DNA of 64,000 bases from Stappia stellulata (GCF_020176715.1 NZ_JAIVMF010000006.1:147334-211333), one strand, 5' to 3'; positions 47,927 to 61,376 are shown, counted from the first letter of the stretch. Numbers and translations are program-made. The notes: generated from the letters alone by a model not told the origin.

Positions 47927-48892
47927 TCAGCCCCAGGGGCCGCGCGATGCCGGGCCGTCGGCGCGGGTGCCACCCGTCCCGGTGCCGCGCCGGCCCCAGG
48001 GGCCGGGAGGATCTGCCCGCACCGGACCCTCGAAGCGGGCCCCGCCCCCGCCGCCGGACGCCATCTCGCGCAGGGCGCGGATGCGGTTTTCGGTGTTGGG
48101 GTGGGTGGAAAATAGGTTGTCCATGCGCTCGCCCGAAAGCGGATTGATGATGAACATATGCGCGGTCGCCGGATTGCGTTCGGCATCCGGATTGTGGATG
48201 CGCGCCGCGCCGCCGGCGATCTTGTCGAGCGCGGAGGCAAGCCAGATCGGATTGCCGCAGATCTCGGCTCCCATCCGGTCGGCGGCATATTCGCGGGTGC
48301 GGCTGATCGCCATTTGCACCAGCATCGCCGCCATCGGCGCGACGATCATCATCACGATCACGCCGACGAAGCCGAGCGGATTGTTGTTGTCGCGGTTGCC
48401 GCCGAAAAAGAACGCGAAATTGGCGAGCATGGAAATCGCGCCGGCAATCGTCGCGGTGATCGTCATGATCAGCGTGTCGTGGTTCTTCACATGCGCGAGC
48501 TCGTGCGCCATCACGCCTGCAACCTCTTCGCGCGACAGCGAATTCAGCAGTCCGGTGGTGGCCGCGACGGCGGCATTTTGCGGGTTGCGGCCGGTGGCGA
48601 AGGCGTTGGGCTGGGGGTTGTCGATGAGATAGACCTTCGGCATCGGCAGGTCGGCCCGCGCCGCGAGCTCGCGCACCATGGCGAACAGCTCCGGCGCCTG
48701 GCGTTCGTTCGCCTCCACCGCATGGTGCATCCTGAGCACCATCTTGTCGGAGTTCCAGTAGCTGAACAGGTTCATGCCGGCGGCAATCACGAACGCGATC
48801 ATCATGCCGGACTGGCCGCCGATGAAGAACCCGAGCCCCATGAAGAGCGCGGTCATCGCGGCAAGCAGAAGTGCCGTGCGGAAATAGTTCAT
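47927..48892 (-). CDS. htpX: membrane metalloprotease HtpX
   Basis: HtpX is an inner-membrane zinc endopeptidase of the M48 family involved in membrane protein quality control. The 321-aa protein has two N-terminal membrane segments (about 5-25 and 28-45) and the zinc motif His-Glu-x-x-His in '[15 protein letters not shown]' (130-134, Glu131). Two further hydrophobic segments (about 145-170, 180-205) follow, and a later Glu ligand in '[14 protein letters not shown]'. A Gly/Pro-rich tail (about 290-321) is an extension. GAGG lies 9 bases upstream of the ATG at 48892. Confidence 0.95.
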   Translation of the reverse strand: MNYFRTALLLAAMTALFMGLGFFIGGQSGMMIAFVIAAGMNLFSYWNSDKMVLRMHHAVEANERQAPELFAMVRELAARADLPMPKVYLIDNPQPNAFATGRNPQNAAVAATTGLLNSLSREEVAGVMAHELAHVKNHDTLIMTITATIAGAISMLANFAFFFGGNRDNNNPLGFVGVIVMMIVAPMAAMLVQMAISRTREYAADRMGAEICGNPIWLASALDKIAGGAARIHNPDAERNPATAHMFIINPLSGERMDNLFSTHPNTENRIRALREMASGGGGGARFEGPVRADPPGPWGRRGTGTGGTRADGPASRGPWG

Positions 48893-49086
48893 CCGTTTCA
48901 ACCTCGTCTGGCGGCGGTGCCGCGTCGCTCCCCGTCGTCTTGCCCGGGTGCTTCGGCCGGTGGCGTTGCAGGCCACCGGTATTGCGCCCTATATGTTGGC
49001 GGAGACGGTCCGTTGCGCAAGAGAGCGGGCCGCGTTTCCCGTGTCCCCCGCCCTTGCCCCGGCAACCGCGAAGGCCAGCAACCGCC

Positions 49087-49347
49087 ATGTCCAAGACGAC
49101 CGACCTCCAGGATCCGACCCCGCCGTCAGCCGCTTCCGTCGCGGATCCGGCAGCGGAGGCCCCCGCCCCGCGCCGCTTCGAGGATCTCCCCGCACCGGCA
49201 CAGCGCGCCCTGAAGGAAGCCGAAGCCCGGCGCAAGGAGATCGACGCCCGCCAGAAGGCCTTTCCCCGGGAGATCGACGGGCGCGGCGGGCTGGAACCGA
49301 CGCGCTATGAAGACTGGGAAATCAAGGGCATCGCCTGCGACTTCTGA
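49087..49347 (+). CDS. DUF1674 protein, succinate dehydrogenase assembly factor 4-like
   Basis: This is a small 86-aa protein. The disordered acidic/Pro-rich N-terminus leads to a helix of charged residues ('RALKEAEARRKEIDARQK') and the conserved C-terminal signature 'GLEPTRYEDWEIKGIACDF', which matches the family containing mitochondrial SdhAF4/Sdh8. In eukaryotes this factor binds flavinylated SdhA before complex II assembly. The bacterial role is inferred from the motif. No sdh genes are in the window. Confidence 0.8.
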   Translation: MSKTTDLQDPTPPSAASVADPAAEAPAPRRFEDLPAPAQRALKEAEARRKEIDARQKAFPREIDGRGGLEPTRYEDWEIKGIACDF

Positions 49348-49562
49348 CCGGCGGACACCGCCGGGCGCGCGGTCTGTGTAAAGCGCGGCCGCTTTCGCTC
49401 CTTGGTTAATGAGGGATTTACCAACCGGCGATAGGCTTTGCGGACAAAACGAGACCGGTCGGGGTGGAGAACTGTTGCTTCCCCGAGAGCTGGTTGAATG
49501 ATTTCAAGATCTTAGGTTCCGCGCGCGCCAGTTTGGCGTGGAACGGGAGAAGTCAGGTCCGC

Positions 49563-50783
49563 ATGTCCGTGTCGCCCATTCGTTCTGCAGCCTCCGGCCC
49601 CGGCCTGCCGTCCGCCAATCCGTTCGAGCGGCTGGCGGCGCTGATCGAGGGCGTGCCTCCGGGCGCGGAGCCGATCGTGATGACCATCGGCGAGCCGCGT
49701 CATCCGATTCCGGCCTTCACCGGCGACATCCTGGCCGCCAATCTCGCCGACTTCAGCCGCTATCCGAACATTCGCGGTACCGACGATTTCCGCGCCGCCG
49801 TCTCCGGCTGGCTCGACACGCGCTATGGCCTTGGCGGAACGCTGGACAGCGCGCGCGGCGTCTTGCCGCTCAACGGATCGCGCGAGGGGCTGACCTTTGC
49901 CGCACTCGGCGCGCGCGATTATCTCGCCAAATCGACCGAGCGCCCGGCGGTGCTCATGCCCAATCCCTTTTACCAGACCTACGCCGCCGCCGCCCATGTG
50001 GCGGGTGCGGAGGCCGTCTATCTGGATGCCGGGGCGGAGACCGGGTTCCTGCCCGATCTGGACGCGCTCTCCCCGGCGCTTCTGGAGCGGACGATTGCCT
50101 TCATCTACGCCTCGCCGGCCAATCCGCAGGGCGCGGTCGCCGATCTCGCGACCTGGACGAAACTGATCGGCCTTGCCCGCAAGCATCGCTTCTTCATCAT
50201 CGCCGACGAATGCTATTCGGAGATCTACCGCGACACGCCGCCGCCGGGCGTGCTGGAAGCCGCCCATGCGACGGGCGACGGCTTCGCCAATGTGGTCAGC
50301 CTGAATTCGCTGTCGAAACGGTCGAACCTCGCCGGTCTGCGCTGCGGCTTCGCCGCCGGCGATCCGGAGTTCCTGGCAAGCTGGTCGCGGTTTCGCGGGC
50401 TGGCCGCGCCGCAAGTGCCGATGCCGCTGCAGGCGGTGGCCGCCGCCGCCTATCGCGACGAGGCGCATGTCGCGGAAAACCGTCGTCTCTACAACGAGAA
50501 ATACGCGAGCGCGGAGCGGATCCTCGGATCTCTCTTCGCCGATGTCGTGCCGGAAGGCGGGTTCTTTCTCTGGCTGGATGTGGCGCGCTGGGGCGGTGGC
50601 AGCGCGGTTGCCAAACGGCTCTGGGCCGAGGCCGGCGTGAAGGTCCTGCCGGGCGACGTGCTTTCGGTCGATGCCGGCTCCGGAAATCCCGGCGCCGATT
50701 TCATCCGTCTCGCGCTGGTCGACGATCTCGCCACCGTCGAGACCGGCCTCACGCGTGTCCGCAGCGTTCTGGGAGGGTCTTGA
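49563..50783 (+). CDS. class I/II pyridoxal-phosphate aminotransferase
   Basis: This 406-aa fold-type I aminotransferase has '[16 protein letters not shown]', '[13 protein letters not shown]', '[14 protein letters not shown]' (PLP-binding Asp) and the Schiff-base lysine Lys252 in '[16 protein letters not shown]'. It resembles the succinyldiaminopimelate-transaminase-like branch (DapC), but relatives act on several amino acids. AGG lies just upstream of the ATG at 49563. ftsK starts 4 bp after its stop, so the two are co-transcribed, an order conserved in Rhizobiales. Confidence 0.88.
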   Translation: MSVSPIRSAASGPGLPSANPFERLAALIEGVPPGAEPIVMTIGEPRHPIPAFTGDILAANLADFSRYPNIRGTDDFRAAVSGWLDTRYGLGGTLDSARGVLPLNGSREGLTFAALGARDYLAKSTERPAVLMPNPFYQTYAAAAHVAGAEAVYLDAGAETGFLPDLDALSPALLERTIAFIYASPANPQGAVADLATWTKLIGLARKHRFFIIADECYSEIYRDTPPPGVLEAAHATGDGFANVVSLNSLSKRSNLAGLRCGFAAGDPEFLASWSRFRGLAAPQVPMPLQAVAAAAYRDEAHVAENRRLYNEKYASAERILGSLFADVVPEGGFFLWLDVARWGGGSAVAKRLWAEAGVKVLPGDVLSVDAGSGNPGADFIRLALVDDLATVETGLTRVRSVLGGS

Positions 50784-50787
50784 GATC

Positions 50788-53532
50788 ATGCGTCGTGCCA
50801 CCCCTGCCCGCTCCGGCCGTGCCGCGGCCCTTGGACTGGAAGATACCGAAGCGCCGCTGAAGCGGTTCCTGAAGCGCAACATGATCGGCGCGGCGGGTCT
50901 CGCCGTGATCGCCGCCAGCGCAGCGCTTGCCTCCGCGCTTGCCACCTGGTCGGTCACCGACCCGAGCTTCAGCCACGCCACCACCGCGCCGGTGCGCAAT
51001 GCGCTCGGCTGGCCCGGTGCGGTGATCGCCGATTTCTTCATGCAGGCGATCGGGCTTGCGGCGGCCGTGTTCCTCGTGCCCGTGGTTCTGTGGGGCTGGC
51101 GGTTGCTGTCGGCGCGCGCGAGCCGCATCGCTGTTCGGCGTCTGGGCGCCTGGGTGGCCGGCACGCTTCTGGCCGCCGGGGCGCTTGCCGCCCTTCCCGT
51201 GCCGGCCAGCTGGCCGCTGCCGACCGGGCTCGGCGGGTTTCTCGGCGATTTCGTTCACATGATCCCGGCGATGCTGACCGACGATCTGACGCCCGGCATG
51301 GCGATGATCGTCGGCGGGCTCGGCCTTGGCGTTCCGGCCACGATCCTGATGCTGCGCGCCGCCGGCTGGCTCGGCCGCGGGCCGGCTCCTGTGCTGGAGC
51401 CGTTGCCGGAGCCGTCGCGCCATGCGCGCAGCGTCGGCGCGGTGCCGGACTATGATGCCGACGACGACGAGGACGATGACCATGGCGGCGGGCGCTGGCA
51501 GGCGCTGGTCGGTGGGGTCGCCCATTTGGGGCTGCTTGCCGGCGCGACCGCGCGCCGTCTCGTCTTTCGCCGGCGCGCCGCCAGGCGCGGCGACGAGGAT
51601 TTCGATCTCCCGGCCTATGACGAGGACGACGACTGGGACGACGCGCCGCGCGTCAGCGTGGAGGACGACGATCCGGTCGGCCGGCACGGCGGGTTCTCCG
51701 CGCTGCGCCGCAAGCTCGCCGACCGCCTGATGCCGCCGGAAGACGACGGGCTTGATGCGTTCTATCCGCAAGGCGCGGATGCCGAGGTGGTGGCCGAGCC
51801 GGAACCGCCGGTGCCGAGCCTCGACGACCTGCCGGATTTCGACGAGGACGACGATCCCGACGGGCCGATGTCCACGCCGCTGCCGCGCGCGATTGCCGGT
51901 CCGGCGAGCCGGGACGAGCCGCCCGCGGGACGCGTGGTGCCGCCGGCGGCCCGTCCGCGCCCGGGCAAGCGGGTCGTGGCCGAGGCGCAGCCGTCGTTCC
52001 TGCGCCAACCCGGCGTTTATGAACTGCCGCCGCTGCATCTGCTTGCCGAGCCGAAGAACGGCGGCCGCCAGACCGCGATCAACACAGACGCGCTGGAACA
52101 GAACGCCCGCATCCTGGAAGGCGTGCTGGAGGATTTCGGCGTGCGCGGTGAGATCATCGAGGTGCGTCCCGGTCCGGTGGTGACGCTGTATGAGCTGGAG
52201 CCTGCCCCCGGCATCAAGTCGAGCCGCGTGATCGGCCTTGCCGACGACATCGCCCGCTCGATGAGCGCGATTTCCGCCCGTGTCGCGGTGATCCCGGGCA
52301 AGAATGCCATCGGCATCGAGCTGCCGAACCAGCGTCGCGAGATGGTGTTCCTGCGCGAGCTTCTGGCCGCCAGCGACTACGAGAAGAGCAAGGCGAAACT
52401 GGCGCTGACGCTCGGCAAGACCATCGGCGGCGAGCCGGTGATCGCCGATCTCGCCCGCATGCCGCATCTGCTCGTCGCCGGCACCACAGGTTCGGGCAAG
52501 TCGGTGGCGATCAACACGATGATCCTGTCGCTGCTCTACCGGCTGGAGCCGGAGCAGTGCAAGCTGATCATGATCGACCCGAAGATGCTGGAACTGTCGA
52601 TCTACGACGGCATTCCCCATCTGCTGACGCCCGTTGTCACCGACCCGAAGAAGGCGGTCGTGGCGCTCAAGTGGACCGTCCGCGAGATGGAGGAGCGCTA
52701 CAAGAAGATGTCGAAGATGGGCGTTCGCAACATCGACGGCTTCAACACGCGCGTCGCCCAGGCACTGGAAAAAGGCGAGACCTTCACCCGCACCGTCCAG
52801 ACCGGCTTCGACCGCGAGACCGGCGAGCCGATCTTCGAGGACGAGGAACTGCCGCTGGAGAAAATGCCCTATATCGTCGTCATCGTCGACGAGATGGCCG
52901 ACCTGATGATGGTCGCGGGCAAGGACATCGAGGGCGCGATCCAGCGTCTGGCGCAGATGGCGCGCGCCGCCGGCATCCATCTGATCATGGCGACCCAGCG
53001 CCCGTCGGTCGACGTCATCACCGGCACGATCAAGGCGAACTTCCCGACCCGGATCTCCTTCCAGGTCACCTCCAAGATCGACAGCCGCACGATCCTCGGC
53101 GAACAGGGCGCGGAGCAGCTTCTGGGCCAGGGCGACATGCTCTATATGGCCGGCGGCGGGCGCATCCAGCGCGTGCACGGGCCGTTTGTCGCCGACGACG
53201 AGGTCGAGCATATCGTCGCCCACCTGAAGCGTCAGGGCACGCCGCAGTATCTGGAGGCGGTCACGGCGGACGACGAAGTGTCCGACAGTCCCTACGACCA
53301 GCTTGCCGGCGGCGGCGGCGACGAGGGCAACGACCTCTACGACAAGGCGGTGGCGATCGTCCTGCGCGACAAGAAGGCCTCGACCTCCTACATCCAGCGC
53401 CGCCTGTCGATCGGCTACAACCGCGCCGCCTCGATCATCGAGCGGATGGAGCAGGAAGGTCTCGTCGGAGCCGCCAATCACGCCGGCAAGCGCGAGATCC
53501 TCGTCCAGAACGGGGTCGAGGACGATTTTTAA
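50788..53532 (+). CDS. ftsK: DNA translocase FtsK
   Basis: FtsK anchors at the division septum and pumps DNA so that chromosome dimers are resolved at dif. The 914-aa protein has four membrane segments (about 32-55, 78-105, 112-135, 165-195). A long acidic, Pro-rich linker (about 215-405, with many Asp/Glu runs) follows. The motor has Walker A '[18 protein letters not shown]' near residue 566 and Walker B '[15 protein letters not shown]'. The C-terminal gamma winged helix '[19 protein letters not shown]' would read KOPS-like polarity motifs. GGGAGGG precedes the ATG at 50788. Confidence 0.97.
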   Translation: MRRATPARSGRAAALGLEDTEAPLKRFLKRNMIGAAGLAVIAASAALASALATWSVTDPSFSHATTAPVRNALGWPGAVIADFFMQAIGLAAAVFLVPVVLWGWRLLSARASRIAVRRLGAWVAGTLLAAGALAALPVPASWPLPTGLGGFLGDFVHMIPAMLTDDLTPGMAMIVGGLGLGVPATILMLRAAGWLGRGPAPVLEPLPEPSRHARSVGAVPDYDADDDEDDDHGGGRWQALVGGVAHLGLLAGATARRLVFRRRAARRGDEDFDLPAYDEDDDWDDAPRVSVEDDDPVGRHGGFSALRRKLADRLMPPEDDGLDAFYPQGADAEVVAEPEPPVPSLDDLPDFDEDDDPDGPMSTPLPRAIAGPASRDEPPAGRVVPPAARPRPGKRVVAEAQPSFLRQPGVYELPPLHLLAEPKNGGRQTAINTDALEQNARILEGVLEDFGVRGEIIEVRPGPVVTLYELEPAPGIKSSRVIGLADDIARSMSAISARVAVIPGKNAIGIELPNQRREMVFLRELLAASDYEKSKAKLALTLGKTIGGEPVIADLARMPHLLVAGTTGSGKSVAINTMILSLLYRLEPEQCKLIMIDPKMLELSIYDGIPHLLTPVVTDPKKAVVALKWTVREMEERYKKMSKMGVRNIDGFNTRVAQALEKGETFTRTVQTGFDRETGEPIFEDEELPLEKMPYIVVIVDEMADLMMVAGKDIEGAIQRLAQMARAAGIHLIMATQRPSVDVITGTIKANFPTRISFQVTSKIDSRTILGEQGAEQLLGQGDMLYMAGGGRIQRVHGPFVADDEVEHIVAHLKRQGTPQYLEAVTADDEVSDSPYDQLAGGGGDEGNDLYDKAVAIVLRDKKASTSYIQRRLSIGYNRAASIIERMEQEGLVGAANHAGKREILVQNGVEDDF

Positions 53533-53643
53533 AATCGCCTCGTCGCAACTTCGCCACAGCCGCCTGCTAGCGCGGACACAGATTTGATGGCACGATTTCC
53601 CCGCCTCCCCGCGAGGCGGGTCCATTCGACGGAGCCTTGACGC

Positions 53644-54294
53644 ATGACATTCGCCCGCCGCACGTTCCTGCGCCTTGCCACGATCGCGACCGTTGCGACC
53701 GCCCTGCTGTCGCCGCTCGATCCGGCCGGTGCCGCCGCGCTCAACGCGGAGCAGAAGAAGACGCTGGCCGAGGTCAACACCTACTTCAACTCGGTGAAGA
53801 CCATGCATGGCGACTTCATCCAGTTCGGCCCGAACGGCGAGCGCGCCGAAGGCAAGTTCTACCTCGCCCGCCCCGGCAAGATCCGCTTCTATTACAATCC
53901 GCCGTCCAAGGTGGACATCGTCGCCGACGGCAAGTCGGTCTCGGTGAAGGATCGCAAGCTGGCGACCCAGGACATCTGGCCCCTGTCGGAAACGCCCCTG
54001 CGCTTCCTGCTGGCGGAACAGATCAATCTCGCCGCCGATGCCGATGTCGCCGGCGTGTCGGTCGAACCGGATCTGGTGACAGTGGTCCTTTCCGACGACA
54101 CCACCTTCGGTTCGGGCAAGCTGACGCTGATCTTCGACGCGGAATCGACCGAGCTGAAGCAGTGGACCGTGACCGATGCGCAGGGCTACGACACGTCGGT
54201 CGCGATCTACAACACCACCGTCAACGGCCCGACCAACCCGAAGCTCTTCCGCATCGACTACAACGCCAACATGATGCAGCGGCGAAACAACTAG
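53644..54294 (+). CDS. outer-membrane lipoprotein carrier LolA-like protein
   Basis: This 216-aa periplasmic protein has a Tat-like or Sec signal ('FARRTFLRLATIATVATALL', then cleavage near residue 31) and a LolA fold. It shows 'LAEVNTYFNSVKTMHGDFIQ', 'GKFYLARPGKIRFYYNPP' and 'VADGKSVSVKDRKLATQDIWPL', matching the hydrophobic lipoprotein-cradling sandwich. LolA carries lipoproteins from LolCDE to the outer membrane. No lolB is nearby, as is usual in alphaproteobacteria. The place after ftsK is conserved. Confidence 0.88.
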   Translation: MTFARRTFLRLATIATVATALLSPLDPAGAAALNAEQKKTLAEVNTYFNSVKTMHGDFIQFGPNGERAEGKFYLARPGKIRFYYNPPSKVDIVADGKSVSVKDRKLATQDIWPLSETPLRFLLAEQINLAADADVAGVSVEPDLVTVVLSDDTTFGSGKLTLIFDAESTELKQWTVTDAQGYDTSVAIYNTTVNGPTNPKLFRIDYNANMMQRRNN

Positions 54295-54306
54295 GCCCCA
54301 CGAGCC

Positions 54307-55350
54307 TTGGACGCCGCCCCGCCCTCCGTCGCACGGCCCGCGACCAGCCCGCTCTGGGTGGACATTCTTGCGCGCCTGTGCGGCCCGCGCGGGGCACGGC
54401 TCGAGGTCGAGCCGCTTTACGGCTACGCCGGCGCGATCACGGCGGCCGACGGGCGGCGCTTCATCTTCAAGGGCACCAATTTCGACATCAATGGCGCCGG
54501 CGCCGCCGCGCTTGCCAAGGACAAGGACTATGCGTCCCGTTTCCTTGCCGCAGCCGGCCTGCCGGTCCCCCGCTCCCTGCTCCTGCACAGCCCGCGCCGG
54601 GTCGCCGCGCTGGCGCTGAAGAACCCGGCCGTTGCCGCGCGCCTGCCGCAGGTCGAGGCGGCGGCCGATTTCGCGCGCGCAGCCGGCTGGCCGGTCTTCG
54701 TCAAGCCGAACGAGGGTTCTGAGGGCGACGGCGTCACCCGGGTCGCCGATGAAGACGGGCTTCGCCGCGCGCTCGACGGGCTTTTTGCGGTTCACGAGCG
54801 TGTGCTGGTGCAACAGGCGGTCGCCGGTGCCGATCACCGGGTGATCGTGCTGGACGGTGCGGTGCAGGGCGTCTTCCGCCGCTCTCCCCTCTCGGTGACG
54901 GGCGATGGACGACACGGCATCGCGGAGCTTGCGCAGGCGGTCCTCGGCGGGTTTTCAGCAGGCGGCAAGGGCGCGCGGGTGATGCTCGCCGATCCGCGTA
55001 TCGCGGCGCATCTCGCAGCGCAAGGCCTCACACTTGAAAGCCTGCCGAAGGCGGGTGCCCGCATCGAGCTGCTGCCCAATGCCAATCTGTCGACCGGCGG
55101 GGTCGCGCAAGACGTGACCGAGCGAGTCGGCGCGGACGTCGGCGATCTCGCGATCCGGACCGCTCAAGCGCTGGGCCTCAGGTTTGCCGGCGTCGATCTT
55201 CTGCTCGAAGGGTCAGACGCCACGGGTGCCTGGGTGCTGGAGGTCAACTCCGCGCCGGGCCTGTCCTATTTCCATCGTCTGGGAACCGCCGAAGCCGCCC
55301 GCGTCGAGGCGATCTACGCAGCGCTGCTCGACGCGATGCTGGACGGGTGA
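54307..55350 (+). CDS. ATP-grasp ligase of unknown substrate
   Basis: This protein of 347 aa at most has an ATP-grasp fold of the cyanophycin-synthetase/RimK type. It shows the lysine in 'WPVFVKPNEGSEGDGVTRV', the adenine-binding 'RVLVQQAVAGADHRVIVLDG' and the metal-binding C-terminal 'AWVLEVNSAPGLSYFHRL'. These enzymes couple an acid to an amine through an acyl phosphate; the substrate here is not predictable. The start is unclear: a TTG at 54307 gives the full frame and a GTG at 54358 begins closer to the conserved part. It lies 12 bp after the LolA-like gene, so it may belong to the ftsK-lolA transcription unit. Confidence 0.8.
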   Translation: MDAAPPSVARPATSPLWVDILARLCGPRGARLEVEPLYGYAGAITAADGRRFIFKGTNFDINGAGAAALAKDKDYASRFLAAAGLPVPRSLLLHSPRRVAALALKNPAVAARLPQVEAAADFARAAGWPVFVKPNEGSEGDGVTRVADEDGLRRALDGLFAVHERVLVQQAVAGADHRVIVLDGAVQGVFRRSPLSVTGDGRHGIAELAQAVLGGFSAGGKGARVMLADPRIAAHLAAQGLTLESLPKAGARIELLPNANLSTGGVAQDVTERVGADVGDLAIRTAQALGLRFAGVDLLLEGSDATGAWVLEVNSAPGLSYFHRLGTAEAARVEAIYAALLDAMLDG

Positions 55351-55371
55351 GCGCGGCGCCTTTTCCGCGTC

Positions 55372-56070
55372 CTATGCCCCGCGCTGCAACAAATCCGCGC
55401 GCAAAAATACCGAGGTCGGGCCGACGCGGTTCACATAGAGATAGCCCTGGTCGATCAGGAAGGCGTGGGCGCCGCTGGCCTGCACCTCCGGGATCGAGGC
55501 CGCATGGATCTCCACAGCGACGATCTTCGGCCGGTAGCGGGTGAAATCGAGCGAGCGCAGCACCTCCAGGTCCATCCCCTCGCAATCGACGTCCAGCAGG
55601 TCGATCTCGCTGTCGCGGTATTTCGTGCCGTCGATGATGTCGGTGAGCGTGCGCGCTTCCACCGTGAAGGTCGTTGCCCGTTCCAGCGCGCCGGCATTGT
55701 CGGCCTGCGACGTGGTGAAGGGGCTGAAATGGTCGCCGTGGAACGTCAGCGTGCCGGGCGCGTCGGAGACGGCCGCCTGCACCGCCGTGTCGCGCGGGCG
55801 CAGCCATTTGAAGGCGCGCAGCTTGTCGGCCTCCAGGTCGATCACGATCCCGCTCCAGCCGCGTTTGTAGAAGCGGAAGGTGTTGGAATATTTGGTTGGA
55901 TGAAAGGCGCCGACGTCGACATAGACACCCGATTTCAGCGCCGCCTTGCCCAGCACCTCGCGAAACAGCAGCTCGATGGCGATGTCGTCGCCGAAATGGC
56001 CGAACGCGCGCTTGAAGTATTTGGTGAAGAGCGTCTTGCGCAGGTTCTTGAGCTGGCTGAACAGGGACAC
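55372..56070 (-). CDS. FkbM-family SAM-dependent methyltransferase
   Basis: This 232-aa protein belongs to the FkbM O-methyltransferase family, which commonly acts on polysaccharides, lipids or natural products. The SAM-binding region is 'GVYVDVGAFHPTKYSNTFRF' (about 48-67) and the acidic loop is 'IVIDLEADKLRAFK'. 'LLDVDCEGMDLEVLRSL' is the motif after the third strand. No glycan cluster surrounds it, so the acceptor is unknown. It converges on the ATP-grasp gene and lies about 150 bp from acnA. Confidence 0.83.
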   Translation of the reverse strand: MSLFSQLKNLRKTLFTKYFKRAFGHFGDDIAIELLFREVLGKAALKSGVYVDVGAFHPTKYSNTFRFYKRGWSGIVIDLEADKLRAFKWLRPRDTAVQAAVSDAPGTLTFHGDHFSPFTTSQADNAGALERATTFTVEARTLTDIIDGTKYRDSEIDLLDVDCEGMDLEVLRSLDFTRYRPKIVAVEIHAASIPEVQASGAHAFLIDQGYLYVNRVGPTSVFLRADLLQRGA

Positions 56071-56153
56071 TTCGGTTTTGTCTCCAGGGTGCGGCGCTCA
56101 TCGGCGGCCGGCAGGACCGGCGGAGGCATGATTTCATGCCGGGGTCGAATGCG

Positions 56154-56189
56154 AAAATGGCGGCCTGTGTGTTGCACAGGCCGCCATTT
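56154..56189 (-). terminator. Rho-independent terminator of acnA
   Basis: AAATGGCGGCCTGTG (56155-56169) and CACAGGCCGCCATTT (56175-56189) are perfect 15-bp complements with a five-base loop, followed on the minus strand by TTTT. It begins 30 bp after the acnA stop codon. Confidence 0.9.
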
Positions 56190-56218
56190 GGTTTCAGGTC
56201 ACGGGATCTCGCCGGGCC

Positions 56219-58969
<2,751 letters not shown>

Positions 58970-59254
58970 GGCTGGCCATCCCTTCGTATCTCGTCGCGGC
59001 CGGCGCTGTGGCCGCGCACGTGCGCTAGAAAACTCTTGGCGCGCAGCGTGATCCGGTGTCCGGTCCGCGCGCGTGTTGGCGCCCGTATAACGAATTTTGC
59101 AGCGCGGTGCCAGCGCCGTGCGACGGGTTTCGCCTCGGCAAATGGGATAGGCCGTCGCCCGGTCCCGGCCGCATTCGCGCTTGATCCCGGATAGCCGGCC
59201 GTGCGATGCGAAACATTCCGGTGCGCATCGCGCGCCGTCCGGACCTGGATGACC

Positions 59255-59881
59255 ATGCGTCTTGTTGCCGAAAATCTGTCTTGCGAACGCGGCGGACGCC
59301 GCGTGTTCTCCGATCTCGCGCTGACGCTTGAGGCCGGCCGGGCACTTGCCGTCACCGGTCCCAACGGGGTTGGCAAATCGAGCCTGCTGCGTGTGCTCGC
59401 CGGTCTGGTGCAGCCGGCCTCCGGCAGCATTCGCATCGAGGACGGCGATCCGGAGCTGAGCGCCGGCGAGCATTGCCACTATTACGGTCATCTCGACGCG
59501 CTGAAGCCGGCGCTGAGCGTTCTGGAAAATCTCGATTTCTGGACATCGTTTCTCGCGCCCGGGCGAACCGGTGCGCGGTGGCAGCCGATGACGCCGATCG
59601 AGGCGCTCGAAGCGCTTGGCATCGACCACGCGGGCGATCTGCCGGCCGCCTATCTGTCCGCCGGTCAGCGGCGCCGGCTGGCGCTCGCCCGGCTTCTGGT
59701 CGTCGCGCGGCCCGTGTGGCTGCTCGACGAGCCGACGTCGGCGCTCGATGCGGCGTCGGAAGCCCGGCTTGGCGAACTGATGAGCGATCATCTCGCCGCA
59801 GGCGGCATTATTGTCGCCGCCACCCACCAGACAATGCCGCTTGCCGAGGTCGGCACGCTGCGCCTCGAGGCGCCGGCATGA
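59255..59881 (+). CDS. ccmA: heme exporter ATP-binding protein CcmA
   Basis: CcmA is the ATPase of the CcmABCD complex, which releases holo-CcmE during cytochrome c maturation. The 208-aa ABC protein has Walker A '[19 protein letters not shown]' (about 35-43), the ABC signature '[18 protein letters not shown]' and Walker B '[13 protein letters not shown]'. GGA precedes the ATG at 59255; an ATG at 59249 is in frame. It overlaps ccmB by four bases. Confidence 0.94.
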   Translation: MRLVAENLSCERGGRRVFSDLALTLEAGRALAVTGPNGVGKSSLLRVLAGLVQPASGSIRIEDGDPELSAGEHCHYYGHLDALKPALSVLENLDFWTSFLAPGRTGARWQPMTPIEALEALGIDHAGDLPAAYLSAGQRRRLALARLLVVARPVWLLDEPTSALDAASEARLGELMSDHLAAGGIIVAATHQTMPLAEVGTLRLEAPA

Positions 59882-60549
59882 GCGGCTGGATGGGCGCCCT
59901 CTTCCTGCGCGAGCTGCGCCTGTCGCTCCGGGTCGGCGGCGGGGCGCTGATCGGCGTCTTGTTCTTTCTCGCGGTCATCACCGTCATTCCCTTCGGCGTC
60001 GGGCCGGATCTCAACCTGCTGGCGCTGATCGGGCCGGCGGTCCTGTGGATCGGCGCGCTGCTTGCCACGCTGCTCGGCCTCGACCGGCTGTTCCAGGCCG
60101 ACCGCGACGACGGGTCGCTCGATCTGATGCTGATGGCCGGGCGCCCGCTTGAAGTGCTGGTGCTGGTCAAATGTCTGGCGCATTGGGTCGGCACCGGCCT
60201 GCCGCTGGTGCTGTCCGCGCCGGTTCTCTCGATCTTTCTCAATCTCGAACCGCTGGCGATCGGTGCGGTGGCGCTGACGCTTCTGGTCGGAACGCCGGCG
60301 CTGACGCTGATCGGCGCGATCGGCGCCGCGCTCACCGTGTCGCTGCGCCGGGGCGGGCTGCTCCTGGCGGTGCTCGTCGTGCCCTTCTCCATTCCGGTGC
60401 TGATTTTCGGAGTGAGTGCGTCCGGGGCGGCCGTCACGGAGCCGACGCCCTTCCTGACGCCCTTCCTGCTGCTGGCCGCGCTGACGCTGATTTCGGCGGT
60501 CGTCGGGCCGGTGGCGGCGGCGATGGCGCTGCGGTTTTCCAGCGACTGA
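59878..60549 (+). CDS. ccmB: heme exporter membrane protein CcmB
   Basis: CcmB is the six-segment membrane partner of CcmA. The 223-aa protein opens with '[16 protein letters not shown]' and has six hydrophobic stretches, with the family motifs '[16 protein letters not shown]' and '[20 protein letters not shown]'. Its start overlaps the ccmA stop (ATGA, 59878-59881). A 68-bp gap leads to ccmC. Confidence 0.94.
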   Translation: MSGWMGALFLRELRLSLRVGGGALIGVLFFLAVITVIPFGVGPDLNLLALIGPAVLWIGALLATLLGLDRLFQADRDDGSLDLMLMAGRPLEVLVLVKCLAHWVGTGLPLVLSAPVLSIFLNLEPLAIGAVALTLLVGTPALTLIGAIGAALTVSLRRGGLLLAVLVVPFSIPVLIFGVSASGAAVTEPTPFLTPFLLLAALTLISAVVGPVAAAMALRFSSD

Positions 60550-60617
60550 CGCGGCATCCGGCCGCGCGCGTCGCGTCTTCCATTGAAAGGCTGGCCGCGC
60601 GCCACTAGAAATACATC

Positions 60618-61376
60618 ATGGCTATTCTCGACCTTGCCAATCCGACCCGCTTCCTGGCGCTTTCCGCGCGCCTGTTGCCGTGGCTTGCCGCAGCGTGCGT
60701 GATCGCCTTCGCTGTCGGTCTCTACATGACCTTCTTCGTCGCGCCCGACGATTACCAGCAGGGCGCCACGGTGAAGATCATGTATCTGCATGTGCCGGCC
60801 GCCTGGCTTGCGATGATGTGCTATTCGGTGATGGCGATCTCCTCGCTCGGCACCTTGATCTGGAAGCATCCGCTGGCCGATGTCTCGGCCAAGGCGGCCG
60901 CCCCGATCGGCGCCGCCTTCACGCTGATCTCGCTGATCACCGGCTCGCTCTGGGGCAAGCCGATGTGGGGCACCTACTGGGTGTGGGACGCGCGTCTCAC
61001 CTCGGTGCTGGTGCTGTTCATCATGTATCTCGGGCTGATCGCGCTGTGGCGCACCATCGAGGACCCGATCCGCGCCGGCAAGGCGGCCGCCGTGCTGACC
61101 CTCGTCGGCGCCATCAACCTGCCGATCATCAAGTTTTCCGTCGACTGGTGGAACACGCTGCACCAGCCGGCCAGCGTGATCCGCATGGACGGGCCGACAA
61201 TCCACCCGACGATCCTCTGGCCGCTTCTGGTGATGGCGCTGGCCTTTACCCTTTTGTTTTTCGTGATGCACCTGATGGCGATGCGCAACGAGATCCTGCG
61301 CCGGCGCCTGCGCACCATGCAGCTCCAGGCCGCGAGCGCGCGCGTCGGCGTGGCAACCCCGCAGGCGGCCGAATGA
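60618..61376 (+). CDS. ccmC: heme lyase/chaperone CcmC
   Basis: CcmC loads heme onto CcmE at the periplasmic face. The 252-aa protein has six membrane segments and the tryptophan-rich heme-handling loop 'MWGTYWVWDARLTS' (near residue 115), flanked by conserved His residues in 'YLHVPAAWLAMM' and 'WWNTLHQPASV'. The stop codon overlaps the ccmD start by four bases. Confidence 0.96.
   Translation: MAILDLANPTRFLALSARLLPWLAAACVIAFAVGLYMTFFVAPDDYQQGATVKIMYLHVPAAWLAMMCYSVMAISSLGTLIWKHPLADVSAKAAAPIGAAFTLISLITGSLWGKPMWGTYWVWDARLTSVLVLFIMYLGLIALWRTIEDPIRAGKAAAVLTLVGAINLPIIKFSVDWWNTLHQPASVIRMDGPTIHPTILWPLLVMALAFTLLFFVMHLMAMRNEILRRRLRTMQLQAASARVGVATPQAAE

Noticed and set aside
50749..54915. Very long open frame on the minus strand opposite ftsK and the LolA-like gene
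   Set aside because: It is antisense to clear ftsK, LolA-like and ATP-grasp genes; its translation has low-complexity composition and no family motif. Long antisense frames are expected in GC-rich genomes.
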